Program-made: the position numbers and the translations under genes | NCBI RefSeq assembly: GCF_964340395.1 | Contig: NC_135565.1 | Span: 18,714,209-18,778,208, forward strand | Direction of reading: 5' to 3' | Origin: Glandiceps talaboti | Lineage: Eukaryota > Hemichordata > Enteropneusta > Spengelidae | DNA length: 64,000 nucleotides | Notes under the pieces: generated by a model | What the model saw: only the letters and a program-made list of their open reading frames with translations | Told to the model about the DNA's origin: nothing | Database searches by the model: none | Part shown: one piece after another, positions 1 to 12,606 of the stretch | How the letters are laid out: every line of letters starts with the position of its first letter | How positions within the stretch are numbered: the first letter of the stretch is position 1

Positions 1-599
1 ATTGTCACTGTCGGTGAGTTGCCATAGACCTGTTTTGATCATGGCTGACCCTCTGAACAGAGTAGTGCCAAATAATTCCATTTATTGCCATGATACATGT
101 AGTTCTGAGATATTTAAGTCTCATATACATGTAAGTTACCAGTACGTCCGACCACCACATCCCATTGATGTCCCCTCCTTCTTTTCCTTTTCTTCCATTA
201 TTTGCCATTTCCAAGCTGTTTGTCACATCATGACATGCTCAAAATTCAGTCACTGTTTCACTACTAACCTCTGAAGACTGCAAATGAACATTGCACTGGT
301 TCATTTATATTTGAGGGGGACACCAGAAGGACGTGTATATTTGTGCATTCAGATTTTACCTTGCTCACCAGATCTAGAGTATGATGTACATATTCATGAG
401 TATGCATCATACTATTTCCCGATGTATTCCTTCTAGATAAATTCCTATAAACTTGGCCAAGAAGTTCAATATGTTTTAGGCATCCATGCAGAACAAGTAT
501 AATATTTGAGGTTCATCCTCAAGAACTTTGCCATGTAGGTACATAAAAAACTTATTCTGGGTTCATTCAGTACAAAAATAAATTAGGAAAAATTGAACG
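1..599. other. Left edge, no supported gene
   Basis: ATTGTCACTGTCG followed by GTGAGT at position 14 could be the last 13 bases of an exon of a gene lying mostly outside the window. The piece is too short to test. The rest is AT-rich with many stops in all frames and reads as intronic or intergenic. Confidence 0.3.
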
Positions 600-1400
600 T
601 ATAATATACGTTTCAGGTGGCGAGGTGTGATAGATTGTTGTATTTGAATTTCAGGTTTGAGAACTTTGCCTTATACCAGTAGTCCTACATGTATCAATCA
701 TTCATGCTACCCTGATTGTACATGTACCTGAGTGAGGTCTTTACAAAAAGAAATCCCTTGAAATCTTTTTTTAATAAAATGTAGGTTTCAGGTGGCCAGG
801 CGTAACAGATTGTTGTATTTGAATTTCAGCATTGAGAACTGTGCCATGTTGTAACATCTATCATTCATCATACCCTGATTGTACAGTGACTCTGAGTGAG
901 CTTTTCACAAAAATAAATCCCTGGAAATTTGACTTAGAACTGCATCATGTAAGAATTATATGTGCCCTTGACAGGTGTGGCCATGTGTAACAGGAATTTC
1001 AGTATTGAGAACTTTGCCATGTTGTAAACATATATATTAATCATTCTGGTCTCCGCCACAGGCATGTTCTTTTAGTTTTTAGAAAATAGATCCTTAAAAC
1101 TTTGAAGTCAGCCACCGTTCAGTTGGCCACGCATAATTTATTTAAATTCATACCCCCATTTGAAATGTATCGCATCAATCATTTTCAGTTTTGTCATGAA
1201 TTTGAAAAATATATAAATCCCCAGAAATTTGATTTGTAAATTTATACATTGTCCTATATGGTTGCCATGCATACTAATTGGTGTATACTAAATTCCAGAA
1301 TTGTGAGCTTGTCATTTTGTATTTAATAGCTGTACCCTGTCATTTCACAATTACGTGTAGTCCTTTCATGATATATCCTTCTTCTATGAACTTCTATGAT
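600..1400 (+). repeat. Degenerate tandem repeat, about 180-bp unit
   Basis: Successive copies start near 611, 786 and 972 with GGTTTCAGGTGGCCAGGCGT-like sequence. Each runs on to ATTTGAATTTCAG, GAGAACTTTGCC, ATCATTCAT, CCCTGATTGTAC and AAATCCCTGGAAAT. Further eroded copies follow to about 1400. Confidence 0.65.
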
Positions 1401-1416
1401 GGCAGTGCAATGATGA

Positions 1417-1665
1417 ACAAGGCTTGAAATTAGCAGTGCTGCAGTAGTCAAGGGTGCATAGACTTTTAAACATCGTATCTAGACTACCAAATTAGAAGTA
1501 GTCTATAGTGTACATAGACTACTATACATTGTATATAGACTACCAAATTAGCAGTAGTCCAGGACACATAGACTACTAAATGCCGTATCTAAACTACCAA
1601 ATTAGCAGTATTGCACGATACATGTACATACATGTAGACTACTAAACATTGTATCGAGACGGCAA
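1417..1665 (+). repeat. Tandem repeat with palindromic ATAGACTAC core
   Basis: About four copies, 60-70 bases each, of CATAGACTACTAAACATTGT ATCTAGACTACCAAATTAGC AGTAGTC. The array begins with GGCTTGAAATTAGCAGTGCT, the same motif as in the dispersed copies near 5960, 6200, 34100 and 57105. Confidence 0.6.
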
Positions 1666-3274
1666 AATTTATAAGCAAAAAAAAAAAAAAATAGCTAAAA
1701 CATTTCACTTGGCTAAAGCTGACTTCCAAGCATGAAGGTTTAACTTTAATTGGAGCCCAGAATTTAGTACCTTGGCATACAGTAGAGTACATCACATGCA
1801 CAGCAATGGAACCAACTGACATCCTAGGGCTATAATTTACCCTCAGTGATACTAAAATTCAACCTATTATCACCAAATGAACTTCTCACAATTAATCATG
1901 TCAGCTGTTCCGGTATAAAATTAATTTCTTTTTCCACTCCACATGCACCATATTAGGTGAATCTAATTATTATTAATAAGTTTTGAGTTGAAAATTTCAT
2001 AACCACTATCCATCAAAATGTCATATTTGACCTGTGTTTCATAGCTGATTTCCTAAGTCGTTCATCACAGTTTGTGAAATATAATTGTATGGATAAGATG
2101 TTGAAGGCAGTCCCTCTTCATGTGTCTGCTGCTTAGCTTCCATATTATGTCATTTGGGTCAAGGCATATTAGAACATTTCCCAGACCTATTATCTGTACT
2201 TTAGATTAGGAATACGTAATTTTCCAGAATTTGAATAAGTTCACCAAAAAGAGGGAATACCCATGATCAACTTAAAATTCATTTTCATAAATATTAAAGA
2301 GATGATATGGATGAGAAATGAATATTTAGTGTGGATTTTCAATTAATAAAACAATTTTACAATCTTTCAAGATGATATTAAGACATAGAGCAGAGGTTAC
2401 ACTAAATTCATTTTAATGAAGAAAAAAAAGATGAATAATGCTGTACGTGGTATAGACTGTAGTGTTGTTGTTTATATTTGTGTACCGTGAATCTCATCGT
2501 GTCTAAACAGTGAACCCATCTGGAATTTGGTATCAGGTAATAAATTAAAAAAGCTATTAAGATGTGGTTCTGTAGTACTTTTTTCAGAGGAAGACATTTC
2601 AGGAGATTACGGTATAATATTAGCATTTCTTTGCAAAGTTTTCAAATACCATCAATTTCATTAGAATTTGAGGCAGAAAAGAGTTCAGGATTTGTATCAC
2701 TTAATAATGTTGTCTACTCTGTCTGTCCTTTACACATCCTGTACAATAAACCTCTCAGGTTATGTCTATGTCTTCTGCTTTAGTCATTAGGTGATTACTT
2801 ATTTTGTTACTTCACAAACACAAAATAAATTTAGACATAGATGCAAAGGACAAAACAGAGCAGACACAAAATTTGATAAATGAAGGACACCGACCTCTTC
2901 TCTTCGTCACATTGTGATCAGATTTAAAATTGCATGAGATTTAAAAAGAGTCTGGTGACCTGTGGATCAATACACAGAAAAGGTCAACAACTGAACAGCA
3001 TTCATGCAACCCCATACCTTAACCCCTGAAGCCAAATGTTAAACATTACTATGAAATTAAGATGTAACATCCCAAATGTAGTGAAACATGATCTTCTTGA
3101 TTTAATACAAAAATGATTTTAATTATAAACTAAATTATGCATATCTATCAAAAAATCTTAAAATCTTTCATCAATATGATCATAGAATGGCATAATTTAA
3201 TTGTAAATAATGTAAATTGATAAAATCAATATTTTTTTTGTTCACAAATGATTAAGGCAAAATTTTCTGTAGAG
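1666..3274. other. AT-rich non-coding stretch
   Basis: An A-tract lies at 1676-1692. No open frame longer than about 75 codons, no recognisable protein and no tandem structure seen. Confidence 0.5.
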
Positions 3275-3545
3275 ACCAGTTTCTGGGAAAAACAAAGTTC
3301 TCCTGACCAGACTGTCATATCATCTACAAGCTTGTGTTAGTCATTTTGAAATAAGAAAAGAAATTTGGAAGTCACCATCTTGAAATCGACAGCCTTCCTT
3401 TTTCCCATAGAGTTACATGTACATGTAAGTTAACACAATATTTGGTGGCCATATTGGATTTGGTGGCCATATTGGATTCTGAAGTAGGTCAGTTTGACCT
3501 CTACTTCAGAAATTTGTTTGGTGACCCCTAATTTTTTGGCATGAT
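3275..3545 (+). repeat. Dispersed repeat, copy A (sense)
   Basis: It contains AAGTCACCATCTTGAAATCG, a Pro/Ser-less AT-rich middle and TTGACCTCTACTTCAGAAAT followed by TTGGTGACC. The same order of blocks occurs on the opposite strand at 41385-41585, so this is an interspersed repeat. TTTGGTGGCCATATTGGAT is additionally duplicated in tandem here (3441-3478). Confidence 0.6.
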
Positions 3546-4690
3546 TTTAACTGAGAAGGGCTTTGAGATTTCTTTAAAAATGTAACGTCAAAAGTTTAAG
3601 AATGTTATTTTTCAAGGTGCTTTCTACATTAATTAATGGTTATTATGCACCGAAGATTTCTGTTTAAATTCATAGCTGTTACTTCATGTTTGAATTTGCA
3701 TTACACTAAAATCACAGATATTTCTTTCTTGTGTGGTTATGCTGATATACTTAATTATGCATACACCTAAGTTGAGGCAGTGTCTTGGATGTCTTTTCAT
3801 GTGAAACGTTTTCGAAGTGTTTGAGGGTCAAATTATGATGAATCACGTGTACAGTGACAACCTGATATCTATGCTGCAATAAAATAAACGCTTGTCGTGC
3901 ATATTAAACTGAACACACAAAAAAATGGATTGTCAATATAGCATTTTGTAGTAATGATGAAAATGTGACTGGAATAGTTAAGTAGACCTATCCTATTCAT
4001 AGAGCTGACTCTGATGAAAACCAGCTCAGGATTTTAATTCAATATGCACATATGTGCCCTTGTGAAAGTTACTTTGCATTCACACGTTGTTTGAAAGACT
4101 GTTGATTATCTAAATCTACCAGTATTCAATTTACCCTGACTGTGTGAGTGAGAGACGGCTACAGTTCGTAATATTAAGATGTAAAACGGTACTTTCGTAG
4201 TTCTTATAGTCAAGTAATTTCTAAAATGGGGACTGCTCCTGTTATATGGCAAAATGGTAATAGATATGGAATTACAGGTAGGTATTTATGAGAAGTTGTA
4301 TCTTGGTTGTCTTGGAAACTGATTCACTTCATGTTTTTTATTGTTCTTTTGTAGAATTTAGAAAATTGCTCTGTTCTGCAGTAGCTCAACAACAAATAAA
4401 TATTAAGTAAACACATTCAGAGTTGTCTTAACTTCAAAAACTGAGACAAACAAGAATGAGATAGATTATAATCAACATGTTACTAACTAAGACGTAATTC
4501 AAGTTTACATATCATTATAACAGTTTGAAACATTGTTATCTTGGTTCAGTTATTAATGATGAACTCTCATAGACTGGCCTCAAGAGGGCTCTTCCTAGTG
4601 TCTTGTACAGATGTAGTTTAGATAATCAATCATTTAAGATCTAGGTGTGTGGGAGTTTGAATTAGAACATTGACTTAATAAATATTGCAG
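3546..4690. other. Non-coding stretch with one candidate first exon
   Basis: At 4226-4277, ATG GGG ACT GCT CCT begins a 52-nt open segment (MGTAPVIWQNGNRYGIT) ending at ACAG|GTAGGT. It has A at -3, and an in-frame stop lies upstream, as a first coding exon would have. Its phase (1) does not fit DNAI7 exon 2, and no partner exon was found. Otherwise nothing seen. Confidence 0.25.
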
Positions 4691-5340
4691 TGTTTGAATA
4701 GTAATCAGGGCATTATGTGAATGGTGATCAAGGAATTGTGGGATTGATAATCAGTGCATTGATAAGCTGGGCATTGTGGGATTGATAGTGCATTGTGGGA
4801 TAGGTAATCAGTGCATTGTGGGATTAATTAGTGCATTGTGGGATTGGTAAAACTGCATTGTGGGATTGGTAAAACAGTGCATTGTGGGATTGATAAAACT
4901 GCATTGTAAGATTAGTAAAACAATGCATTGTGGGATTGGTAAAACAGTGCATTGTGGGATTAGTAATCAGGGTATCATGAGATTTGTAATCCAGTGCTTC
5001 TTTGGATAGATAAGTGCATTGTGGGATTGATAATTAGGGCATTATGGGATTGGTAAAACAGTGCATTGTGGGATTAGTAATCAGGGTATTGTGAGATTTG
5101 TAATCCAGTGCTTCTTTGGATAGATAAGTGCATTGTGGGATTGATAATTAGGGCATTATGGGATTGGTAAAACAGTGCATTGTGGGATTAGTAATCAGGG
5201 TATTGTGAGATTTGTAATCCTGCAGTGCTTTGTGGGATACATAGTCTATTGTGGGATTGGTAAAACAGTGCATTGTGGGAGTGTAATGTGGGATTAGTCA
5301 TCAGGGTATTGTGCGATTGATAATCAAGGCATGGGGGGAG
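4690..5340 (+). repeat. Minisatellite of GTGCATTGTGGGATTGGTAA units
   Basis: About 20 copies of a 24-base unit with core GCATTGTGGGATTGGTAAAA. In the right half they are organised as a 114-bp higher-order unit: the block beginning GTAATCAGGGTAT starts at 4963, 5077 and 5191. Confidence 0.9.
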
Positions 5341-5954
5341 GGTTTTATGATCAGATAGATACATTACATGAATATGTAGAAGCAACTGTCATCAAGGCAG
5401 AGACTGAATGTTGTTAAATATGAGAGGCACACAAACATGTATGAATATCCCAATGTGTACCTCTTGTAGCTGTCACTAGAAAGTATTTACCATATCAATA
5501 TTCCAATAGGAAGTAGAGAATTGAATTTCATGGTGACCTGTACCTAAAAAGTACACTGTGTGTTCATCATCATCATCATCATGTGAGAAAGGAGTCGGAG
5601 CTCTCCAGAGACTCCCATAGAATGAGCAGGTATAAATTCATGAAAATTTAATAATGTATGTATCTGGGCAGATCGATGATGAAATTGTAGCCTGACATGT
5701 ACTGTATGCTTCAGGTAGAATGGAGAATGCCGGTGAAATTTTAAGTAAGTCTTAGTTTGTATAGAGAAAGGTATAAGTACATTGTAATAGAATAGGTTTA
5801 TTTATATCGCACAGGTTGAACTTTGACCTGACCTCAATACATTATTTTGTTCTGTCATTTCTGTATCCTAGCATCTTGCCTTTTCCTATCATAAGATGTT
5901 CCACAAATGATATTTTCATCCACGATGCTTAGACTGTGTTTGCTGTACAACCAG

Positions 5955-6230
5955 AACTTGAAATTAAGTTTTTCGTTTCGTAGTCCTAGTGGACTATTTC
6001 CCTCGTCTGAAATTGGTAGCCTGAGAATTGAAACTAGTCATACAATGAAATAGAGGACCACCCTTTGGAAATATGTGCGGTATTAAAATACTTTGATTTT
6101 CATGTCTGTAAATTGTAGCAGGTAGCAGTAGCCTGAACAGACGACCAGCTGTAAAATCATGGAAGCCCCATAATATGAATTGATAGTGTTTGGACGTGGG
6201 ACTACCAGTAATTTCAAGTCTTGTGTAACA
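5955..6230 (-). repeat. Dispersed repeat with GGACTACC/GAAATT motifs
   Basis: At 5975-6025 GTAGTCCTAGTGGACTA and GAAATTGGTAGCCTGAG are the reverse complement of GGCTACCAATTTC and CCCACTGGGACTACC seen at 34108-34150. A second piece lies at 6190-6225. It is an old interspersed repeat family. Confidence 0.45.
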
Positions 6231-6716
6231 AGTAACATTTTGTACAAAGTGTAGTTGTTATACATACACCCTTACTACATGTATAAAAACTATCACCTTA
6301 ATTTATCAAGTTTGTGGATTTCTGGAGGTAATCTTTGCTGCAAATTATAAGATATAATTAGTTTACCTTTATCATGTAGCATATTCTGCAAATTAATGAT
6401 TTTTTTCAGTACATGATATAATGTACTTTTATAAACTCACAATGCATAGTTTTATAGCCATACTAAGTAATGAATTTATAATTATAATTTATTGTCCTAT
6501 TTCTGGTATAATTTATTGTGTTTTATTTAGATTGTGTCATATGCTTAATATAATATTAGTTATAGTCACAAAGTAATGTCTGTCTGAAACAAAATTGAAA
6601 ACACTGACCTAGTATGATTTTGACATATGCCAGTGATGTAACATGATATTGTATTAATGGTGTACCATGTTTGTACCATCCAATTGAGCAAATATTACGG
6701 TTAAAAATTAAAACAG

Positions 6717-6902
6717 TACACACACACACATACGTACGTACGTACGTACGTACGTACGTACGTACGTACATACATACATACATAGGCACGCATACACACA
6801 CACACGTACGTACGTACATACATACATACATACATACATACATACATACATACATACATAGGCACACATACACACACACACATACATACATACATACATA
6901 CA

Positions 6903-6931
<29 letters not shown>
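6717..6931. repeat. Compound microsatellite (ACGT)n, (ACAT)n, (AC)n
   Basis: The order is: CA repeats, TACG x about 10, TACA, CA with GGCACGCATACA, TACG, TACA x about 12, GGCACACATACA, and TACA x about 14. GGCAC(G/A)CATACAC interrupts it twice, showing duplication of a larger segment. Confidence 0.95.
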
Positions 6932-6933
<2 letters not shown>

Positions 6934-9025
6934 TATTTATTTATTGTTAAACTAAAGTTGGCAAACTTAAGTATTCAGCAGTAGAATTTCACAGCTGTTG
7001 TGACTAATAACTAATATTACAGGTAAATTACTGTCATCAACTTATATGAAAATAAATATTAAATAAATATATGTATTTCGTACCAGCTTGCACAAGGAGT
7101 ACATGTACATGTATGTATGTACTACCATAAACCCTAAGAGACAGGGACAAATGTAAACCTGGACATTTTCGCTCAATACTTATTTTTGCTAATTTCGTTG
7201 GAAAACAAAAATGCAAAAATAAGTAGTGACTAAAATGCCTTCTTGTACATAAACACAATGTACTAGTCTAGTCTTTAGTAAAAATTTGTTCTTTGAGAAG
7301 TTTTTCTGGTAGCGAAAATATCTAGTTTATCAGTATTTCAGAGATTACTTGAAAGAAATGCATAATGTCATCAGAAATGTGTCCCTTTCCTGTACAGTCT
7401 GTGGTATTGACACTAAAATTATATTGTGTATGTATTAACTTATAAACCAGACTTAGTATAAATCTGCAGATATAAATTATTTGAAGAATTTATCACCTAC
7501 TTCAATAAAATTCAAAATAAAATATAGCCTCAGGAAATGTATCAAGCGTGGAGTCGCACCCGAGTTGATTTGGTCCAATATTGACCTCTGACCTCATAAT
7601 TGTTGGTTATGTTCATTGACTGTAGGCTATACTTTCCACTTTGTGGTAAGATATCCGACAAGATACGAGACCCCTTAGTGTCATATAAATTGTACACACA
7701 GTATGTACTAGAATGAGAAATAGTGCATATAGCAAGCTGATTGAGTGTATGGCCTTGTAGAGGGCAAAGTAAGGTTATAGGATTCTAGGTGTACATGCGT
7801 TTCAATCATGAGATGACAAACTCGGTAAACTAAAGACACTCGGAGTCTTGCAGTCTACAGCAATCAGGTAAAGGTTGAAACTAATTTATGAAATATTAGT
7901 TTTATGTCAGTGTGTGAACTAGACTTGTGGAAGTGAGCATGAGAAAATTAACAATTAAAATTTTAGATGCAGACCTCTCTGCCACGAGGTCATTGGCATC
8001 CTGCTTTCGATGCTCAGACAGATTTGGAGTCAAAGGAGAATTTCTTCGTTTTCAAGACTTTTTAGCCAAATAATTTTTCCATCAGTATTTGCTCTACATG
8101 TATATTCAGGTTGAGGAGACAGCTTTTTGTGGGGAAGGCGCTATGTTGTCTGACTGGGTGATGTGCTTTCTATGCTACTTGGCAAGAAGCATTGGATTTT
8201 GAGATGATCTTTATTGTCAAATATAAGGAGCCAGATGAAAGATATTTCCAGCTGTATTTGTATAAGTTGTAGAGGAAGAACTCTTCAAAGCTTTAGATAA
8301 AGCTCTGCATGAGATTGTCTACAAATGTAGCTGTAGGTAAAAAATATATGAATATTGTTTTCTGTTTCACTCCCAAAGATTCACCCAGCTGTGTTGTCAA
8401 GGTACTAAAGCACCTCATTGTGAGAATAGCATGGAAATCACTATGTTCTCTCAGCTCACTATGGGCAAAAAGATATCAATTCAGTTTTTACCCCATCATT
8501 TCTAAAATTTCTAACAGATGAAGACTTGTTCCAGCTGTTCAAATTCGTCACTTTACTCAAGTTTCTAGGTTGTATATATATATATTGGATGTACACATGA
8601 ATGACTGAGTCTTGCTGTTGTTCAAGGAATTCAGTCTTGTAGAGAGACTTAATTTTCATGGATTCTTGGTTGAAATTTCCTGATTCTTCAGATTCTACTG
8701 GAGAACTACTGTTCTTGACCTGTACACTGCAGTGAAGATGTACATTGTACGTGCAGCATGTATTAGGATCTTACAGTACATGTACAGGACATGTAAATTG
8801 TAATACTTGTCAATTGTAATACTTGGTGTGCATGAATATATGAATAATATTTGTATATGTTTACATCATGTAAGTTGTAAGTTGCAGGCTCAATCTATAA
8901 TAACATACATTATTCATAGTTATAAAGAAAAAAATTAAAAGTTAAAACTGGTAGCATTGTATATGGTATAGTGGAAACTGACAATTGTTCAACCAATATT
9001 TGCTTATCGTCTGATTTTAAGCTTG

Positions 9026-9027
<2 letters not shown>
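6932..9027. other. Non-coding stretch
   Basis: Scattered TACATGTACATGTA motifs (7098, 8776) and short AT runs. No credible exon seen on either strand. Confidence 0.5.

Positions 9028-9062
<35 letters not shown>
9028..9062 (+). repeat. (TG)17 microsatellite
   Basis: Uninterrupted GT/TG run, followed by TGTATGTGTGTGTAAG a few bases on. Confidence 0.95.
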
Positions 9063-9064
<2 letters not shown>

Positions 9065-9656
9065 ACTTGTGTATGTGTGTGTAAGTCTACTTGTAGTCTT
9101 GACAATGGCTGACACTAGTACTATTTCAGCAATCTCAACTGCCATATTGATAAAGTTTTCTGATCATTGAATTGAAATATTAAAAAATCAAAATAGCTGT
9201 TAGGAATCCGAAAATACAGGTAGTGTCAGCTGACCTTCAAGACTGTAGGTAGGCTGTGTGTGTATACATGTACATGTATGTGGATGATGTTAGGAATTCT
9301 TCACATTTCGGAAACATACGCTATACGTAAAATGGATTAGGAGAAAACTTAAACAGAAAGTATTAAATTGATGTTCTCAATCATAAAAGTACATTGTGTA
9401 TGTTGAATAAGACTGTTTGTAAGTGACAACTACATTTCTTGGCACGCTGTAATTGAGGAACCAAATGTAGTATCTGTCATTTGAAATGTAGTAATTTGTG
9501 TCAAGTGTGCCGACAGCTGAGCCAAGTTTTCTATTTCCAGTGTTCATATATAAAATTTGATGAATATCAACATGTGACACCTGCTGACACATGTAATTTC
9601 CTCTCCCGTTGCACCTTCATGTACATCTTGCCAGTATGTCAAATTGACAACATAAT

Positions 9657-9966
9657 TGATAATTCCATGATAATTCATTGATAATCAACTATCGCAGTCT
9701 CATATAATTCATTGATAATCAACTATCGCAGTCTCGCATAATTCATTGATAATCAACTATCGCAGTCTCGCATAATTCATTGATAATCAACTATCGCAGT
9801 CTCGTATAATTCATTGATAATCAACTATCGCAGTCTCGCATAATTCATTGATAATCAACTACTGCAGTCTCATATAATTCATTGATAATCAACTATCACA
9901 GTCTCATATAATTCATTGATAATCAACTATCGCAGTCTCGTATAATTCATTGATAATCAACTACCC
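9657..9966 (+). repeat. 34-bp minisatellite (array A)
   Basis: About nine copies of a unit with ATAATTCATTGATAATCAAC then TATCGCAGTCTCGT, nearly identical to each other, indicating recent expansion. Confidence 0.95.
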
Positions 9967-10300
9967 AACTGATCGAATACCGCAGCATCATAGTATAATT
10001 CCGAAATAATCGACTACTACTCTCGAAGTGTATATAATTCTGTGATAATCGAATACTGCGGTGTCGTATAATTCTGTGATAATCGTATACTGCAGTGTCG
10101 TGGTATAATTCCATGATAATCGAATACTGCAGTGTCGTCGTATAATTCCATGATAATCGAATACTGCAGTGTCGTCGTATAATTCCATGATAATTGAATA
10201 CTGCAGTGTCGTCGTATAATTCCATGATAATTGAATACTGCAGTGTCGTCGTATAATTCCACGATAATCGAATACTGCAGCATCATAGTATAATCAGTTG
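9967..10300 (+). repeat. 37-bp minisatellite (array B), related to array A
   Basis: About eight copies of ATAATTCCATGATAATCGAA then TACTGCAGTGTCGTCGT. The unit shares the framework ATAATTC..TGATAATC.A.TA..GCAGT.TCGT with the adjoining 34-bp array, so the two descend from one ancestor. Open frames on the minus strand here are repeat artefacts. Confidence 0.95.
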
Positions 10301-10719
10301 CTTCATTTTTCTGTATCTTTGTTTCTTTATCAGAAAGTAATGAATATATGTATGGTTGCCATGAATAATTTACTTACCAAGTATACTGTTCAGTTTTTTA
10401 TGCTCTGATAATATGTGGAACAGCAGCTATTCATGACTAAAATATGATTAATATTTAGGTCATCTATGATGCTATACTAGTACTTCAAGTGTACAAATGA
10501 GGCCTGCAAGTGTATTTAAGGTTTGAAATGAATACTGCTATTCTCAGCCATATGGCAGATCATAATTTGTGTCCATATCTCTACTCAGGTCACTTAGGTC
10601 AGGTGTCCTTTGCTTAGTTAGCCATATTATATTTACTGGTCACCTGTTCATATATTTATATCTGGTCACTTGACTCTTCACCTTATACATGTAAGTTGTA
10701 AAAGGTCATCTTTCAACAT
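10301..10719. other. Spacer with eroded GGTCACTTG copies
   Basis: From about 10585 on, CAGGTCACTT, CTGGTCACCTG and CTGGTCACTTG recur at irregular spacing. They look like degenerate leading copies of the array that follows. No gene seen. Confidence 0.4.
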
Positions 10720-11600
10720 CACAGGTCACTTGTACATATTTCAAGTCATTTGACACTCGGCAACATTACAAGTCACTTGTCCATATTTCAAGTCATTTGA
10801 CACTTAGCAACATTACAAGTCACTTGTACATATTTCAAGTCATTTGACACTTAGCAACATTACAAGTCACTTGTCCATATTTCAAGTCATTTGACACTTA
10901 GCAACATTACAAGTCACTTGTACACATTTCAAGTCATTTGAATCTTAGCAACATTACAGGTCACTTGTCCATATTTCAAGTCGTTTGACACTTAGCAACA
11001 TTACAAGACACTTGTACAAATTTCAAGTCATTTGACACTCGGCGACATTACAAGTCACTTGTACACATTTCAAGTCATTTGAATCTTAGCAACATTACAA
11101 GTCACTTGTACATATTTCAAGTGTTTTGAATCTTAGCAACATTACAAGTCACTTGTCCATATTTCAAGTCATTTGACACTGGGCAACATTACAAGTCACT
11201 TGTCCATATTTCAAGTCATTTGAATCTTAGCAACATTACAAGTCACTTGTACAAATTTCAAGTCATTTGAATCTTAGCAACATTACAAGTCACTTGTCCA
11301 TATTTCAAGTCATTTGAATCTTAGCAACATTACAAGTCACTTGTCCATATTTCAAGTCATTTGACACTTAGCAACATTACAAGTCACTTGTACATATTTC
11401 AAGTCATTTGACACTGGGCAACATTACAAGTCACTTGTACACATTTCAAGTCATTTGAATCTTAGCAACATTACAAGTCACTTGTACATATTTCAAGTGT
11501 TTTGAATCTTAGCAACATTACAGGTCACTTGTCCTTATGTCAGGTCACTTGTACATATTTCATGTCCATATCTTCATAATCTGGTCACTTCACCATGTTA
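10720..11600 (+). repeat. 47-bp minisatellite, about 17 copies
   Basis: Unit: ACAAGTCACTTGTACATATT, TCAAGTCATTTGACACTTAG, CAACATT. Two alternating variants (GACACTTAG and GAATCTTAG; TGTCCATA and TGTACATA) show segmental amplification. Each unit contains the near-palindrome CAAGTCACTTG. Degraded copies trail to about 11600. Confidence 0.95.
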
Positions 11601-12534
11601 CAGGTCATGAAAATTATCCATAAGATTCAACAGAGGACAAAACATCTGTTAAAAATACTATGTGACCCTTAACTGTAGTTACGAAAGGTGACAGAACAGG
11701 AAGGCAATATTGATAAGACAATGAAGAGATATATATATGTTACAAGACGTAGCCCAGAGCCCACTATTTCTTATCTGTGTTTTCTTCCTGTGTCTACAAG
11801 ACATGCATGCCATGGCTACCTGATCAGTTTCTTAGAGATATCAAGACATTATACTCTCAGTTAATCTCAAACTCATCTGAGATTTCTACACTGACGATTT
11901 CGTGTTTATAAGATCTTCCATTTAACATGCTCATCATTTCACCATGAGCAAGCGGTATTGATTTTCACAGTGTATACATGTACACCGACAGGGGGTCTAT
12001 GCATAGTATACAATATGTAATGGGGAGAAAAAAAGCGTAACGGAAGCACTGCAAACAGTAATTACATTGTTGGATTTACTTGTGTGCATCTATAATCGTT
12101 TATTCTCCCAGGGTACTCAAAATGTGTCAAAATATTCAATATCACCATTATTTTCGTTAATATTTAGTACTGTGAATATGTGTAGGGTCTAGGTATTTTT
12201 TATCCCCCAATATTTTCCTTCATACAGCTAAAAGTAGTGGTGATATATTGGTTTTGAATTACGTCTTGTCTTGGCCTTACATGTAGAGTGGCACAACCCG
12301 TTACATTATGTTTGTCACTTGTATTTTTCTGAGCGGAACATAGAAAAAGAATACTAGGGAATAATGTACAATTTTAAATTGAGGATCTACAACTTACAAG
12401 TATTTTACATAAAATTAACATATGATATTAACATCATTAACATGATGAGCCCCCTCTACAGGCAGACTACATGATGTAAGTGTAATGTGAAAGACATTTC
12501 ACCTCTCACCCTACATTGTATTTATCGAAGAACA
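11601..12534. other. Non-coding stretch
   Basis: Mixed AT-rich sequence with no open frame of note, no repeats above background and no RNA gene recognised. Confidence 0.5.
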
Positions 12535-12565
12535 ATGATGACGACGACAACAACGACGACAGCAA

Positions 12566-12596
<31 letters not shown>

Positions 12597-12606
12597 AATG
12601 ACGACA
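12535..12606 (+). repeat. (GAC)n / (ACG)n trinucleotide repeat
   Basis: Imperfect ACG repeats interrupted by CAACAA and CAATG; the Thr-rich open frame across it is an artefact. Confidence 0.9.

Noticed and set aside
6556-6955. Several Tyr/Val/Cys or Thr/His-rich open frames
   Set aside because: Translations of the TACA/TACG microsatellite.
9947-10286. Three overlapping minus-strand open frames of 66-92 codons
   Set aside because: The 37-bp repeat is not a multiple of three and gives the same peptide in shifted frames; repeat artefact.
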